Under the pieces are notes generated by a model. It did no database searches. It was not told the origin of the DNA and was given only the letters and a program-made list of their open reading frames with translations. Both the position numbers and the translations under genes were made by a program. Below, piece by piece: positions 46,035-54,678 of a DNA stretch of 64,000 bases. The DNA is from Nesterenkonia ebinurensis (GTDB lineage Bacteria > Actinomycetota > Actinomycetes > Actinomycetales > Micrococcaceae): assembly GCF_008711175.1 (NCBI RefSeq), contig NZ_VWNF01000045.1:1-64000 (forward strand), given 5' to 3'. Each line of letters starts with the position of its first letter. The stretch's first letter is position 1.

Positions 46035-46186
46035 ATGTGCTCATCGCCGATAAGGCCGCGGATCTTGGCGAGGTCTTGGAGATTGTCGAATCCGCTGAAG
46101 CTGGCAGGAAGGCGGGCCGGTCGATGATCACGCCGAATCCTTGGGGAAAGTCTCGTCCGGCGGAGAGGTTTTTTCGTAGATAATCA
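46031..46186 (+). pseudogene. Fragment of an unidentified protein
   Basis: Directly after repeat copy 2 an open frame reads ADVLIADKAADLGEVLEIVE and continues through AGRKAGRSMITPNPWGKSRP to a stop near 46,186. It has coding-like composition but no start. A following stretch in another phase encodes KKAPTAESTLKKSSSSGGSV. These look like remains of the gene that originally followed nrdF, or of the inserted element. Confidence 0.35.
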
Positions 46187-46283
46187 CAGCAGGTGCGAAG
46201 AAGGCTCCGACTGCCGAGTCGACGCTCAAGAAGAGCTCCAGCAGCGGCGGTTCCGTCAGCGGCACCGGTGACACACTGAAGCC

Positions 46284-47138
46284 ATGACCAATATGCGTAG
46301 AGCGATGTTCGGACTATGGGGCTCCTCCCATCCAGGGCCTACCGTCGTGGTGACCGTGCTTGCGGCGGCGCTCTCGGTGGCTGTGGGGTTGGAACTCGGG
46401 CGAACGATGCTACTGATGATGGCGGTCTTCGTCGGGCAGCTCTCGATAGGTATCTCCAATGACGCCATCGACGCTGACCGGGACCGCGCCGTGGGACGAG
46501 CAGATAAGCCCGTGGCGCGCGGTGATGTCAGTATCCGGACCGCCTGGGGCGCTGCGATCGGATGCTTCTTCCTCGCTCTGGTCTTATCGGTGCCACTGGG
46601 CTTTGGGGTGATGGTGGCACACGCCCTCGCGCTCGTATCGGCGTGGTCCTACAACGCCGGCCTGAAGGCGACTCCGTGGTCCATCGTCCCCTTTCTCATC
46701 ACCTTCGGGATATTCCCTTCCCTTGCCACCCTTTCAGCCTCCGAGCCCGAACTTGCAGCCACGTGGGCGTGGCTGGCTGGCGGATCACTGGGTGCTGCTA
46801 TCCATCTGACGAATGTGCTGCCTGACCTCGACGACGACGCGCGTACGGGGATACGCGGACTGCCGCACCGGATCGGTGGGCAGGGATCCGTCTGGCTCGC
46901 CGCCGCAGCCGTGTTGGTCGGAGCGTTTGCGGCCACGCTCGGGCCGAGCGGGGGCCAAGCTGCCGAGGTGCCCGTTGTCTCGTGGGTGTTCTGTGGCGTC
47001 GTCGTCAGCGTGGTAGTGATGACCCTGGTCCTCGCTGGTCTGGGACGACCAGGACGGATACTGTTTCGCTTGGTGATGCTGGCAGCACTGCTGCTGGCGG
47101 TTCAGCTGATTGTCTCCGGGGGCTCGTTGGCCGGCTAG
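46284..47138 (+). CDS. UbiA-family prenyltransferase
   Basis: A 284-residue membrane protein with about eight helices. The first Asp-rich motif is SNDAIDADRDRAVGRADKPV and the second NVLPDLDDDARTGIRGLPHR. Both bind the Mg-prenyl diphosphate, so it should be active on an aromatic acceptor. It is convergent with, and directly abuts, the FAD oxidoreductase gene of the type III PKS operon. It may prenylate that product, or make a menaquinone-type lipid. Confidence 0.88.
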   Translation: MTNMRRAMFGLWGSSHPGPTVVVTVLAAALSVAVGLELGRTMLLMMAVFVGQLSIGISNDAIDADRDRAVGRADKPVARGDVSIRTAWGAAIGCFFLALVLSVPLGFGVMVAHALALVSAWSYNAGLKATPWSIVPFLITFGIFPSLATLSASEPELAATWAWLAGGSLGAAIHLTNVLPDLDDDARTGIRGLPHRIGGQGSVWLAAAAVLVGAFAATLGPSGGQAAEVPVVSWVFCGVVVSVVVMTLVLAGLGRPGRILFRLVMLAALLLAVQLIVSGGSLAG

Positions 47139-48296
47139 TTAGTGGTCAGGGAGGGTGTCCGCTGAGCCGTTTACCCGGTCGAACCCCATCGAGTAAGCCC
47201 GTGCGAAGAGTGCGCCGGTCCCCGGACCTAGCATGATCCGGAGCCCATGGCGCCGTACTGCGTCAACTGGTGCTGGGGCGGGGCGCCCCAGAAGGGTATT
47301 CATCCCGGCAAGCTTGGCTGCACGATAACTGGAGGTGAGCCGGGCCCGCTCCCACGTGTGGAGAGCCTCCAGAGGAGGAACGCGGGTAGCGAGCCACTGC
47401 CCGAGGAGCGGGGCCAGAGTCGCCGCGTCGAGCAGCCCCAAGTTCATGCCCTGTCCGCCGATTGGACTCACCTCGTGGGCCGCGTCTCCAATCACAATAA
47501 TGCGTCCGTTGCGCATTCGTGGAGCTACGTAGCGGCGGACACCGAATCCCGAGGTGCGGCCAATGACCGTCTCTCCCCGTGCGGTCAGCGCGCGTTCCAT
47601 ACGGTCTTGCTGCGCTTGGGGATCAGTGGAGGATCCCGGTCGATCCCACGCAACGAATCGCCGCTGCCCCCCGGGAAGGGGGAAGGACTCCAGTACGCCG
47701 ATGTCATCGAGGTGCACCACTGCCGTGGTGGCACTTGCTTGATCGGCTACAGGCACGTCAGTCATCAGGTATCGGTCACGGTAGGTGTGACTCTCAGGAT
47801 TCTTGTACACCAGGTGCCGAGAGCGAGCGCCCCCTGCCACGATGACCAACCCGGCCCTGCGTTTCCCGGCCGTGGTGTGGACGTAAACCTGATCCGCAGC
47901 GGGCTCCAGAGCGGTGGCCTGCACTCCGCGGCTGACAGGCGGAGCCGCCTGACTGAGCACCTGTTCGGTCACGGACTGCGGCAGCGTAGCGACAAAAGGG
48001 AACCGGACGGAGAGCTTGTCAAAGCGCACTGTGCCGAGTAGGCGACCCTGTGAACGAGCTTCACCACCCGTCACACGGTGGGCCTGATCTAACAGGACAC
48101 CGGTCAGTCCTGAGGCCTCAAGTGCGGCCAGCACTGGGGCATGGACCCCGATGGCCCGCGTGCCAGGGCTGGCCATCGGGCGTTGTTCCAGGACTTCAAC
48201 AGTGATGCTGCGGCGGGCCAGCTCGGCCGCCATCAGAAGACCTACCGGACCCGCGCCGATGATGATGACCTCAGGCGCGGCCACTTGTTTCAGCAA
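47139..48296 (-). CDS. FAD-dependent monooxygenase/oxidoreductase of the type III PKS operon
   Basis: A 385-residue protein. It has an N-terminal FAD fold (EVIIIGAGPVGLLMAAELAR), the aromatic-hydroxylase motif region VIVAGGARSRH, and the C-terminal GD motif GDAAHEVSPIGGQGMNLG. This is the PHBH/UbiH-like class. It overlaps the methyltransferase stop by 26 bp. In the srs operon of Streptomyces griseus, SrsC hydroxylates the methylated alkylresorcinol to a quinone-forming product; the same role is inferred here. Confidence 0.88.
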   Translation of the reverse strand: MLKQVAAPEVIIIGAGPVGLLMAAELARRSITVEVLEQRPMASPGTRAIGVHAPVLAALEASGLTGVLLDQAHRVTGGEARSQGRLLGTVRFDKLSVRFPFVATLPQSVTEQVLSQAAPPVSRGVQATALEPAADQVYVHTTAGKRRAGLVIVAGGARSRHLVYKNPESHTYRDRYLMTDVPVADQASATTAVVHLDDIGVLESFPLPGGQRRFVAWDRPGSSTDPQAQQDRMERALTARGETVIGRTSGFGVRRYVAPRMRNGRIIVIGDAAHEVSPIGGQGMNLGLLDAATLAPLLGQWLATRVPPLEALHTWERARLTSSYRAAKLAGMNTLLGRPAPAPVDAVRRHGLRIMLGPGTGALFARAYSMGFDRVNGSADTLPDH

Positions 48297-48975
48297 TCAG
48301 TCGAAACGGTACAGGTGAGGTGACATTCCATTCGGATCCCAGTGCGGCAGAGAGCTCGTGGCGCGAATAGCTGCGCCTGATGGATCGCAGACCATCCACC
48401 CGCAGGAAGGTTCCCGGGGCCAGTGGGATGATGCCCACAGCGAAGAGACAGTACGCGAGCCTGCCACGAGCAATATCGCTATGGATGACCTTGCCGGAGG
48501 ACAGGTCCCGCGAGGTCTGCGTAAACTCCAGCAGCTCCTCCGGTTCGAGGTGATGGAGGACGTGGTTTGATATCACGACATCGAACCTCTGGCGATGATC
48601 AATCAGGGCTTGGGCATCGGCACAGAGGAACGTTGCCTGGGGTACTTCTCTCCGCCGTGTCACCGTGTAGGCTCGCGGATCAGGATCTGCACCGGTCCAG
48701 TGCACGTCGAAACCATCGCCTGCGGCCAGACCGGCCAGTCGCTCGATGACATCCCCTCCTCCAGAGCCCAGATCCAGCACGCGGGCGGGGCGCTTCAGGT
48801 CTGAGAAGGTCGGGCGGAGAGAGGTGCGGTAAACAGTGTCCCAACCCGCCACAAGGCGGTTCACCAGTCCGAAGCGACGCAGCGTGGCGTGCAGCCGTTG
48901 GGGATCACAGTGAGGATCATCCATCAGCTCACGTAGTTCGGCGTCCCGCTTGGAAAGATTCACGGACCGGCTCAC
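48271..48975 (-). CDS. SAM-dependent methyltransferase of the type III PKS operon
   Basis: A 234-residue class I methyltransferase. Motif I is ARVLDLGSGGGDVIERLAGL and motif IV VVISNHVLHHLEPEELLEF. It overlaps the PKS stop by four bases (ATGA) and the FAD gene by 26. By comparison with SrsB it probably O- or C-methylates the resorcinol or pyrone made by the PKS. Confidence 0.88.
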   Translation of the reverse strand: MSRSVNLSKRDAELRELMDDPHCDPQRLHATLRRFGLVNRLVAGWDTVYRTSLRPTFSDLKRPARVLDLGSGGGDVIERLAGLAAGDGFDVHWTGADPDPRAYTVTRRREVPQATFLCADAQALIDHRQRFDVVISNHVLHHLEPEELLEFTQTSRDLSSGKVIHSDIARGRLAYCLFAVGIIPLAPGTFLRVDGLRSIRRSYSRHELSAALGSEWNVTSPVPFRLIAETSGRA

Positions 48976-50054
48976 GGACCTTTGCGCAAAAGGGCAGTCT
49001 CCACGGTGAGCCCCGGGCCGAACGCTATGGCAGCGATCGGCCCGCTGATGGCGGTGTCCCGCAGGAGTCGGCGCAGAATGAACAGAATAGTGGCGCTGGA
49101 CATGTTGCCGTACTCGTGAAGAACAGCACGGGAAGCAGCAATAGCCGAGCTGTCCAGATCCAGACCGGCCTCAACTCGATCGAGAACGCTGCGTCCGCCG
49201 GGGTGTATCGCCCAGATATCTGGCGGTGGTTCGCCGTCGAGAAACGAGTCCACGGCTCCGCGGATTTCATGTCCTATAATTCGTGGCACTTCGGCAGAGA
49301 GCGTCATCTCGAATCCCTGGTCGCCAATGGTCCAGACCATGTCCGTTTCGCCCGCTTCCGTCAAGGTAGTCGCGAAGCGGTCAAGGAAGATGCCTCCCGC
49401 CACACCGGTCGTCTCATCAGCGGTGATAAGCACTGCAGCAGCCCCGTCGGCAAAGACTGACGCTGAAACGATCTGCTGGGGGTCGGGACTGTTGCGCACG
49501 TGGAGGGAGCACAGTTCCACGCAGACGACCAGAACGACCGCCTCGGGCTGTGCTGCAGTGATCTGTGACGCCGTACGCAGTGCCGGCAGTGCAGCGGCAC
49601 AACCTATAAAGCCCAGATGGCTGCGCTGAACCTGTGTGGATAGGCCAAGGTCGCGCACCAGGCGGTAGTCGAGTCCCGGGGCGAAAAACCCGGTGCAGGA
49701 GACAGTGACGACATGCGTGACTTGGTGCGCCGCAACCTGCCCCTCACGCAACGCTTTGCTTGCAGCCTCCGCAGCGAGCGGGGGTGCGGCGTGACGGTAG
49801 AGATCGTTGCGCTCGCCTGTGGAAGGGACCAGCAGCTCGCCTTCGGCAGAGATAAAGGTGCCATCCGGAGTTCCCCCTAGTCCGCTGAGCACCGTGTGCC
49901 TGGTCGCGATCCCCGCCGCGTCGAAGGCGGCGCTGATGTAGCGACGTGCGAGCTTTCCCGTGGACGGCTGTTCCGCAAAGAAATCACGCAGGTCCGGCTG
50001 CGAGACGGACGTGGCAGGCACAGCAGTACCGATCGAAACGATGCGCGCGGGCAT
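48972..50054 (-). CDS. Type III polyketide synthase
   Basis: A 360-residue chalcone-synthase-fold enzyme. The catalytic triad is visible: Cys152 in HLGFIGCAAALPALR, His284 in WAIHPGGRSVLDRVE, Asn317 in HEYGNMSSATILF. The C-terminal GFGPG-like loop reads AFGPGLTVETALL. It condenses malonyl-CoA on an acyl-CoA starter. Gene order PKS, methyltransferase, FAD hydroxylase matches srsABC (phenolic lipids), so an alkylresorcinol or alkylpyrone is the best guess. It is the first gene of the operon. Confidence 0.92.
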   Translation of the reverse strand: MPARIVSIGTAVPATSVSQPDLRDFFAEQPSTGKLARRYISAAFDAAGIATRHTVLSGLGGTPDGTFISAEGELLVPSTGERNDLYRHAAPPLAAEAASKALREGQVAAHQVTHVVTVSCTGFFAPGLDYRLVRDLGLSTQVQRSHLGFIGCAAALPALRTASQITAAQPEAVVLVVCVELCSLHVRNSPDPQQIVSASVFADGAAAVLITADETTGVAGGIFLDRFATTLTEAGETDMVWTIGDQGFEMTLSAEVPRIIGHEIRGAVDSFLDGEPPPDIWAIHPGGRSVLDRVEAGLDLDSSAIAASRAVLHEYGNMSSATILFILRRLLRDTAISGPIAAIAFGPGLTVETALLRKGP

Positions 50055-50278
50055 GTCACCACTAAACCATGCCCGCTGGGAGGTTGTATCCAGGCGGAAC
50101 CTGGAAGGACTGAAAAACGCCCAAATGACACTGGAACGTCACGAGACAGCCAGCTTCTGTAAAGCCCGTCTTCGTAATCGTCAGGTATCACCTTCCTGCC
50201 GCAGCACACCCCGCTGTGCTCAGCGCCAGCATCGCGAGGGGGTGCCTCTCGGTTCCGTTCGGGCGTACAGTGCATCAC

Positions 50279-50761
50279 GTGACTGAGCACGCGAGAACCG
50301 ACGACGGACGATACATCATTGTTGGGGGACGGAAGTGGCGCACATCGGACCCTGCCATCCCAGAACAGCTCCGTGCAGAACTTGTGAAGGAACTTATGGC
50401 CGCGCGCAGACTAGTCAAAACTCGTGGAGACGACGTGCGGTTTCGCGTCCGGGATGCCAAGGTTGCGTTGGGGGAGCGCGGGGAGCCGTGGTGGGAGCCG
50501 ACAGACGATGGCCGGCGCGATCGTCTCTCGGCGACGATCCGTGCCTTGCTTCGGCACCGAGAAGGTTCCACGATATGCCCCAGCGACGCGGCCCGTGTGG
50601 TCGGAGGCGAGGACTGGCGTGAAGTGGTGCAGTTGGCCCGCGAGGTGGCCGGTGAGCTTTCAGCCGAGGGTCATGTGTGCATCACTCAGAACGGCCAGCC
50701 CGTTGGAATCGATGCTCGAGGACCGATTCGTTTGGGCGCCGGGCCGGACCTCGCGCTCTGA
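50279..50761 (+). CDS. DUF3253 (winged-helix-like) protein
   Basis: About 160 residues from a GTG at 50279. The N-terminal motif RYIIVGGRKWRTSDPAIPEQ is the short domain often found with DUF3253. The second half is DUF3253: RLSATIRALLRHREGSTICP, SDAARVVGGEDWREVVQLAR and GHVCITQNGQPV. The family is of unknown function. It is divergent from the PKS operon; a link is not evident. Confidence 0.85.
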   Translation: MTEHARTDDGRYIIVGGRKWRTSDPAIPEQLRAELVKELMAARRLVKTRGDDVRFRVRDAKVALGERGEPWWEPTDDGRRDRLSATIRALLRHREGSTICPSDAARVVGGEDWREVVQLAREVAGELSAEGHVCITQNGQPVGIDARGPIRLGAGPDLAL

Positions 50762-51042
50762 CCGCCGACAGGTCGGCGACCCGGCAAGCTCCAGCGGTGC
50801 CCCGTGCTGGGCCACGCGTCACCGAGTCCCTGGGCCGCCGTCGAACGCTGTCTTCTTCTCTGCCTGCGGCCCGGGTACGCCGGTCAGCTCAACATTCAGG
50901 GGGCGCGGTGACGCCAGCGGCTGCAGGGCACGGCGCTCCTCGGCGGCAGGGTTCGTCATCTCGTCAGACTAGCTATTCACCCGTAGGCTGTTTTTATCCG
51001 CGCCTCCTACGAGTCCCCGCGGAGGCTCTGATCTGGAGTGAT

Positions 51043-51546
51043 ATGGCCGGCCAGACCCGCACTGTCCAAATTCTCGGGCTCGCCGTGATGATCGCCGTCC
51101 CTCTGCTCGTGGGATTCCTCGGCAGCCAAGCCACCTCGGAGCATACCGACGGTTGGTATTCCGAGGCCGACGTCGCACCGTGGAACCCGCCCAGCTGGGT
51201 CTTCAGCCCGGTATGGACAACGCTATACATCATGATGGGCGTCGCAGCCTGGCTGGTCTGGCGACGACGCCTTACGTTTGCGGTCTGGGCGGCGCTCGGC
51301 CTCTACATCGCCCAACTCGTCCTGAATAGCATCTGGTCCCCGCTGTTCTTCGCCGGCTACCCTGCCTGGGGAACCGCCGCGCTCTGGGCCGCCATGGGAG
51401 TCATCCTGATGCTGATCGTCCTGCTCGCACTGACCATCCGCGCGTTCTGGCCGATCAGCCGACTCGGAGCAGTTCTTCTGCTTCCCTATCTGGCATGGGT
51501 GATCTACGCCGCCTCGCTCAACCTCTACATCGCGATGGCGAACTGA
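51043..51546 (+). CDS. TspO/MBR family membrane protein
   Basis: A 167-residue, five-helix protein from the ATG at 51043, preceded by GGAG. Conserved TspO residues are WYSEADVAPWNPPSWVFSPV, the W-x-x-LY-x-x-MG helix and LVLNSIWSPLFFAGYPAWGT. These proteins bind porphyrins and sterols and respond to light or oxygen. It is monocistronic. Confidence 0.93.
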   Translation: MAGQTRTVQILGLAVMIAVPLLVGFLGSQATSEHTDGWYSEADVAPWNPPSWVFSPVWTTLYIMMGVAAWLVWRRRLTFAVWAALGLYIAQLVLNSIWSPLFFAGYPAWGTAALWAAMGVILMLIVLLALTIRAFWPISRLGAVLLLPYLAWVIYAASLNLYIAMAN

Positions 51547-51789
51547 TCCGAACGTCCCACACCTGCCACACTCTCCATCGGCCACACTGACCATGATCAA
51601 ACCGACAACGGGCCTCAGTATAGGGAGCACTATACGTCACATGAATGCTAGGCAAAGTGCGAGTAGTTGTTTCAGCAGGGGCCTCACCGGGCCGATCCAC
51701 AGCATTTCCGTAGTATTCCAAATACCAAGGGCAACCAGCGAATGAAGCCGACCAGGGCGACCGTCCTGGATGTGCTGGACACGGATTGC

Positions 51790-52205
51790 TTTATCGAGCT
51801 AGGGGAGAGCCAGGAGCATCAACCCCCATCTCGGAGCTCGGCGATACTCCAGTTCGAGACATCGATCTCAGTATCCCCTTATGCTTTGGAGAGTAGTCGA
51901 GCGAGTCTATGAGGGATAGAAGCTTCACGCGGTAGAATCCAGAGAACTCTACGGGCGCAACGGGAAGATCAGGTGGAGGACCCAATTTCGGCCCGAACAT
52001 CTGACCATGGCACGCCAGGTCCTGCGTCCATCCCATCAAGGACCTTCTGGTGAAGTGCATGCCGCTGAGTCTCATACCGGTCGCGGTCTTAGCCGGCTTT
52101 CTCAGTCAGGTACTCGTCGGCCCAGCCATAGTCACCGCGGGCAACCCTCTGATCGATGTAGTCCTTGAGCCCATCGGGAACCGAAACGCCAATGGTGGCC
52201 ATGCC
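51790..52205 (-). pseudogene. Decayed second copy of the ParDE module
   Basis: The 51,990-52,205 stretch aligns base by base with parD (45,530-45,762): the shared GGGCAACCCTCTGATCGATG and CATCGGGAACCGAAAC remain, but a TAG and indels break the frame. To its left, VEFSGFYRVKLL and other patches may be the remains of the toxin. So the whole module was once present here. Antitoxin similarity is certain; toxin similarity is weak. Confidence 0.75.
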
Positions 52206-52227
52206 TCTAAACACATCCACTCCAACG

Positions 52228-52345
52228 GCCAGACGCCACTTCTTTGCCTAGAGGGGAACGCGTGGGGCCGAACAACAGGTACCGCCGCAGAAACCGCGCG
52301 AATCCGCCTCACCCAGGCTCCCGGAAAGAACTAAGACTCTAGTAC
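52228..52345. repeat. ParDE-flank repeat, copy B
   Basis: Core AATCCGCCTCACCCAGGC (52301-52318) with partial similarity to copy A on both sides, in the same position relative to the decayed parD as copy A has to the intact one. The 68-bp palindrome follows within ten bases. Confidence 0.7.
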
Positions 52346-52354
52346 TTCCAAAAG

Positions 52355-52422
52355 GGTGTGTCAGAATCCCGGGAACTCATGGCCCGGGGACCTGAGTTCC
52401 CGGGATTTCGGCACACCATCTC
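52355..52422. repeat. 68-bp palindromic element, copy 1
   Basis: GGTGTGTCAGAATCCCGGGA opens and GGGATTTCGGCACACCATCT closes it. The arms AATCCCGGGAACTCA and TGAGTTCCCGGGATT are perfect inverted repeats around GGCCCGGGGACC. A second copy at 61211-61278 differs at only two positions in the 68. It has the form of a tiny non-autonomous insertion sequence or a paired transposon end. A CT/poly-C tract (52,420-52,440) follows. Confidence 0.85.
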
Positions 52423-52529
52423 TCTCCCCTCCCCCCCCCAACCTGGCACGCTGATGGCACAGGGGGCTAGTCCGGCTGTACGTGACATCACATATCGCCT
52501 GCTTCTGCAGCAGCGGACCGACTAGGAGA

Positions 52530-53180
52530 CTATCTATCTGAGTACAGCCTGGCTCGGTGTGCCAGCAACGCAAGTTCAGTACGGTCCCTAAGCCCGAGCT
52601 TCGTCAGGATCCTGCTGACATAGGTCCGGGTGGTCGCGGGACTCAGGAACAGCTCCGCGGCTATCTCCAAGTTGTTTTGCCCCAATCCGACCCCGCGCAT
52701 GACCTCAATCTCTCGACCGGTCAATGAGGACAGATCGACATCGGACTCGTCCTGACCACCTGAGGCCGCATGGTCCATGAGCTTCCGCGTGATCTGCGGA
52801 GAGAGAAGGCTGACCCCTTCTGCGGCGGCTTTCACCGCACGGCGGAGTTCATCCGGTGGGCTGTCTTTGAGCAGATAACTGCAGGCACCGGCGCGTATGG
52901 CGTTGAACACTTCGGTGTCGTCGTCGAATGTGGTCAGGATGAGCACGTTCGCTCGATTCTCCGGTTCTTTGAGAATCCTGCGGGTGGCCTCGATACCGTC
53001 CATTATGGGCATGCGGATATCCATCAGCACGACGTCGGGGGCAAGCTCTGCTGCTTTCCGCAGGGCTTCTTTGCCATTCCCAGCTTCCCCGACTACTCGG
53101 ATATCCGGGTCATTACTCAGCAAAGCTTTGATTCCGGCTCGCAGAAGGTCCTGGTCATCGACAAGGAGAATGCGAATCAT
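52530..53180 (-). CDS. NarL/FixJ-family response regulator
   Basis: A 216-residue protein with a receiver domain (acidic pocket VDDQDL, phospho-acceptor Asp54 in VVLMDIRMPIMDG, then Thr/Lys positions ILTTFDD and LLKDSPPDELR) and a C-terminal LuxR helix-turn-helix (LTGREIEVMRGVGLGQNNLE). It begins one base after the histidine kinase stop, so the two are co-transcribed and the kinase is its partner. Confidence 0.93.
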   Translation of the reverse strand: MIRILLVDDQDLLRAGIKALLSNDPDIRVVGEAGNGKEALRKAAELAPDVVLMDIRMPIMDGIEATRRILKEPENRANVLILTTFDDDTEVFNAIRAGACSYLLKDSPPDELRRAVKAAAEGVSLLSPQITRKLMDHAASGGQDESDVDLSSLTGREIEVMRGVGLGQNNLEIAAELFLSPATTRTYVSRILTKLGLRDRTELALLAHRARLYSDR

Positions 53181-53181
53181 C

Positions 53182-54372
53182 TCATACTCCTGTCACAGCG
53201 GTTTTCAGCGGTAACGATGCGCTCACACGGAACCCATCATTCAACGGCTCTGCCTTCAGCCGGCCACCGAGAGCTTCGCACCGTTCAGCCATGCCAATCA
53301 GCCCGAAACCTTCAGTCTCCCCTCGGACCCTGGAGTATCGGGGTCCGTCATCCTGGACGCTGATAGCAAGTTCTTCGTCTTCTTCGGTGATAGTTACCCG
53401 TGCCTGACGGGCTCTGGAATGTTTCGCGATGTTGTTCAGTGCTTCCTGAATGATCCGGTAGGCCGCACGACTGACTGGTTCAGGAAGAGTGGACGAAATG
53501 CTGATCTCTGGCCGGACCTCAATGGGCGAGCCTTTGAAGAGTGTGGATTCCAGGTTTTCGAGGGACACAGGCGTGGGGGCGAGGTTTCGGCTGCGCAGGG
53601 TGCTTACTGTCTGGCGCAGTTCGGACATCATGCGCCGACTGGTTTCCCCGATGATAGCCAGTGATGATTCGGCGGCAGCTGGGTCCTGTCGAATGGCTTC
53701 ACGTGCAACGTGCGAATGCGTAGAAATCAGTGTGACCTGATGGCCCAGCGCGTCGTGGAGTTCTTGGGCGATACGGGTTCTCTCTTCGGCCGAAGCGGCT
53801 TGGGCCTGGCTGCGTTCCTGCTCGGCGGTCACCTCCAGAAGACGCTGTGTCCGCAGTTTCATGGACCGGCGAGCTCGCACGCTGTCTCCGAGAGCAATCA
53901 CTGCGGCCATCAGTGCGATATCCGGCCCGGCGTCGGTGACGAAATCAGTGGGCGGTTTCTCCGTGGTGGAGGTCACGACTTTCCAGACCAGGAACGTGAA
54001 CACTAATGTCACGGCCGCCCATCCCGGCCACTTGCTGCGGTGAAACTCTGCCGTGGAATAGAGCGCAGGGGCTAAGGGTAAGGCGAGTCCTATTCCGGGG
54101 TATCCCATCAGGTGATAAATGATCAGTATCCCGAGGCTGGCAAAGAGGATCGCGGGAGCCCATCGACGCCTCAGCAGTAACAAGGCACCTAGTCCAAGAA
54201 TAAGCATGTAGGAAAACTTGTCAGCCGGACGTTCATACGGTTCAGAGACATAACTGATCCAGCTCAGTACCAGTACGAGCCCGGCGGCGAGAAACACATC
54301 AACCAGTTGGGAGCGTTCTCTCATGGTGCCCATGATTCGCCCGCTCACCATGCGGTCAGGTTTCAGCCTCAT
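53182..54372 (-). CDS. DesK/NarX-type sensor histidine kinase
   Basis: A 396-residue membrane kinase. About five or six N-terminal helices (residues 25-165) without a large extracellular domain suggest membrane sensing. Dimerisation/HisKA_3 carries the phospho-His206 in RIAQELHDALGHQVTL, and the HATPase domain has EALNNIAKHSRARQARVTI and GFGLIGMAERCEALGGRL. The start may be an internal ATG such as residue 14 or 17. It is the first gene of the pair and close to the divergent PBP gene. Confidence 0.92.
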   Translation of the reverse strand: MRLKPDRMVSGRIMGTMRERSQLVDVFLAAGLVLVLSWISYVSEPYERPADKFSYMLILGLGALLLLRRRWAPAILFASLGILIIYHLMGYPGIGLALPLAPALYSTAEFHRSKWPGWAAVTLVFTFLVWKVVTSTTEKPPTDFVTDAGPDIALMAAVIALGDSVRARRSMKLRTQRLLEVTAEQERSQAQAASAEERTRIAQELHDALGHQVTLISTHSHVAREAIRQDPAAAESSLAIIGETSRRMMSELRQTVSTLRSRNLAPTPVSLENLESTLFKGSPIEVRPEISISSTLPEPVSRAAYRIIQEALNNIAKHSRARQARVTITEEDEELAISVQDDGPRYSRVRGETEGFGLIGMAERCEALGGRLKAEPLNDGFRVSASLPLKTAVTGV

Positions 54373-54678
54373 CCCTCCAGTCTAGGCTGGGCCTTATCCA
54401 GTCAGGGAGTCACCCAAAAGCGATGTGGCTGTCGCTTCAGGGCGAACGAGATATCGATCTGAATCCGATGTGCCCACAAGTCCTAGCTCATAAAGTCGAT
54501 GACGTCCTTGAACCCTGAGCGCATCAATAACCGTAGACGAGGGGCCTTCTTGAACAGCACAGAGAATGCCCTCTCCAGGCTGGTGCAGGGTATGTGTTCG
54601 TAGCAGTCACCCCTCCAAGGTGCGTGGTCTGCGTCTGCTGGTTCTCGTTTTACGGTCAACGATGAAGGAGGCCTTCCC
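54373..54678. other. Divergent intergenic region between kinase and PBP genes
   Basis: 306 bp that must hold both promoters. A GGAGG ribosome-binding site lies just before the PBP ATG. A minus-strand frame ending 54483 (LERAFSVLFKKAPRLRLLMR) has a protein-like look but no start and I do not call it. Confidence 0.4.

Noticed and set aside
52420-52442. CT/poly-C tract after the 68-bp palindrome
   Set aside because: A short low-complexity run; no coding or structural role is evident and it could vary by slippage.
54483-54600. Minus-strand frame reading LERAFSVLFKKAPRLRLLMR
   Set aside because: Protein-like but no start codon, no ribosome-binding site and no recognisable family; lies in a divergent promoter region.
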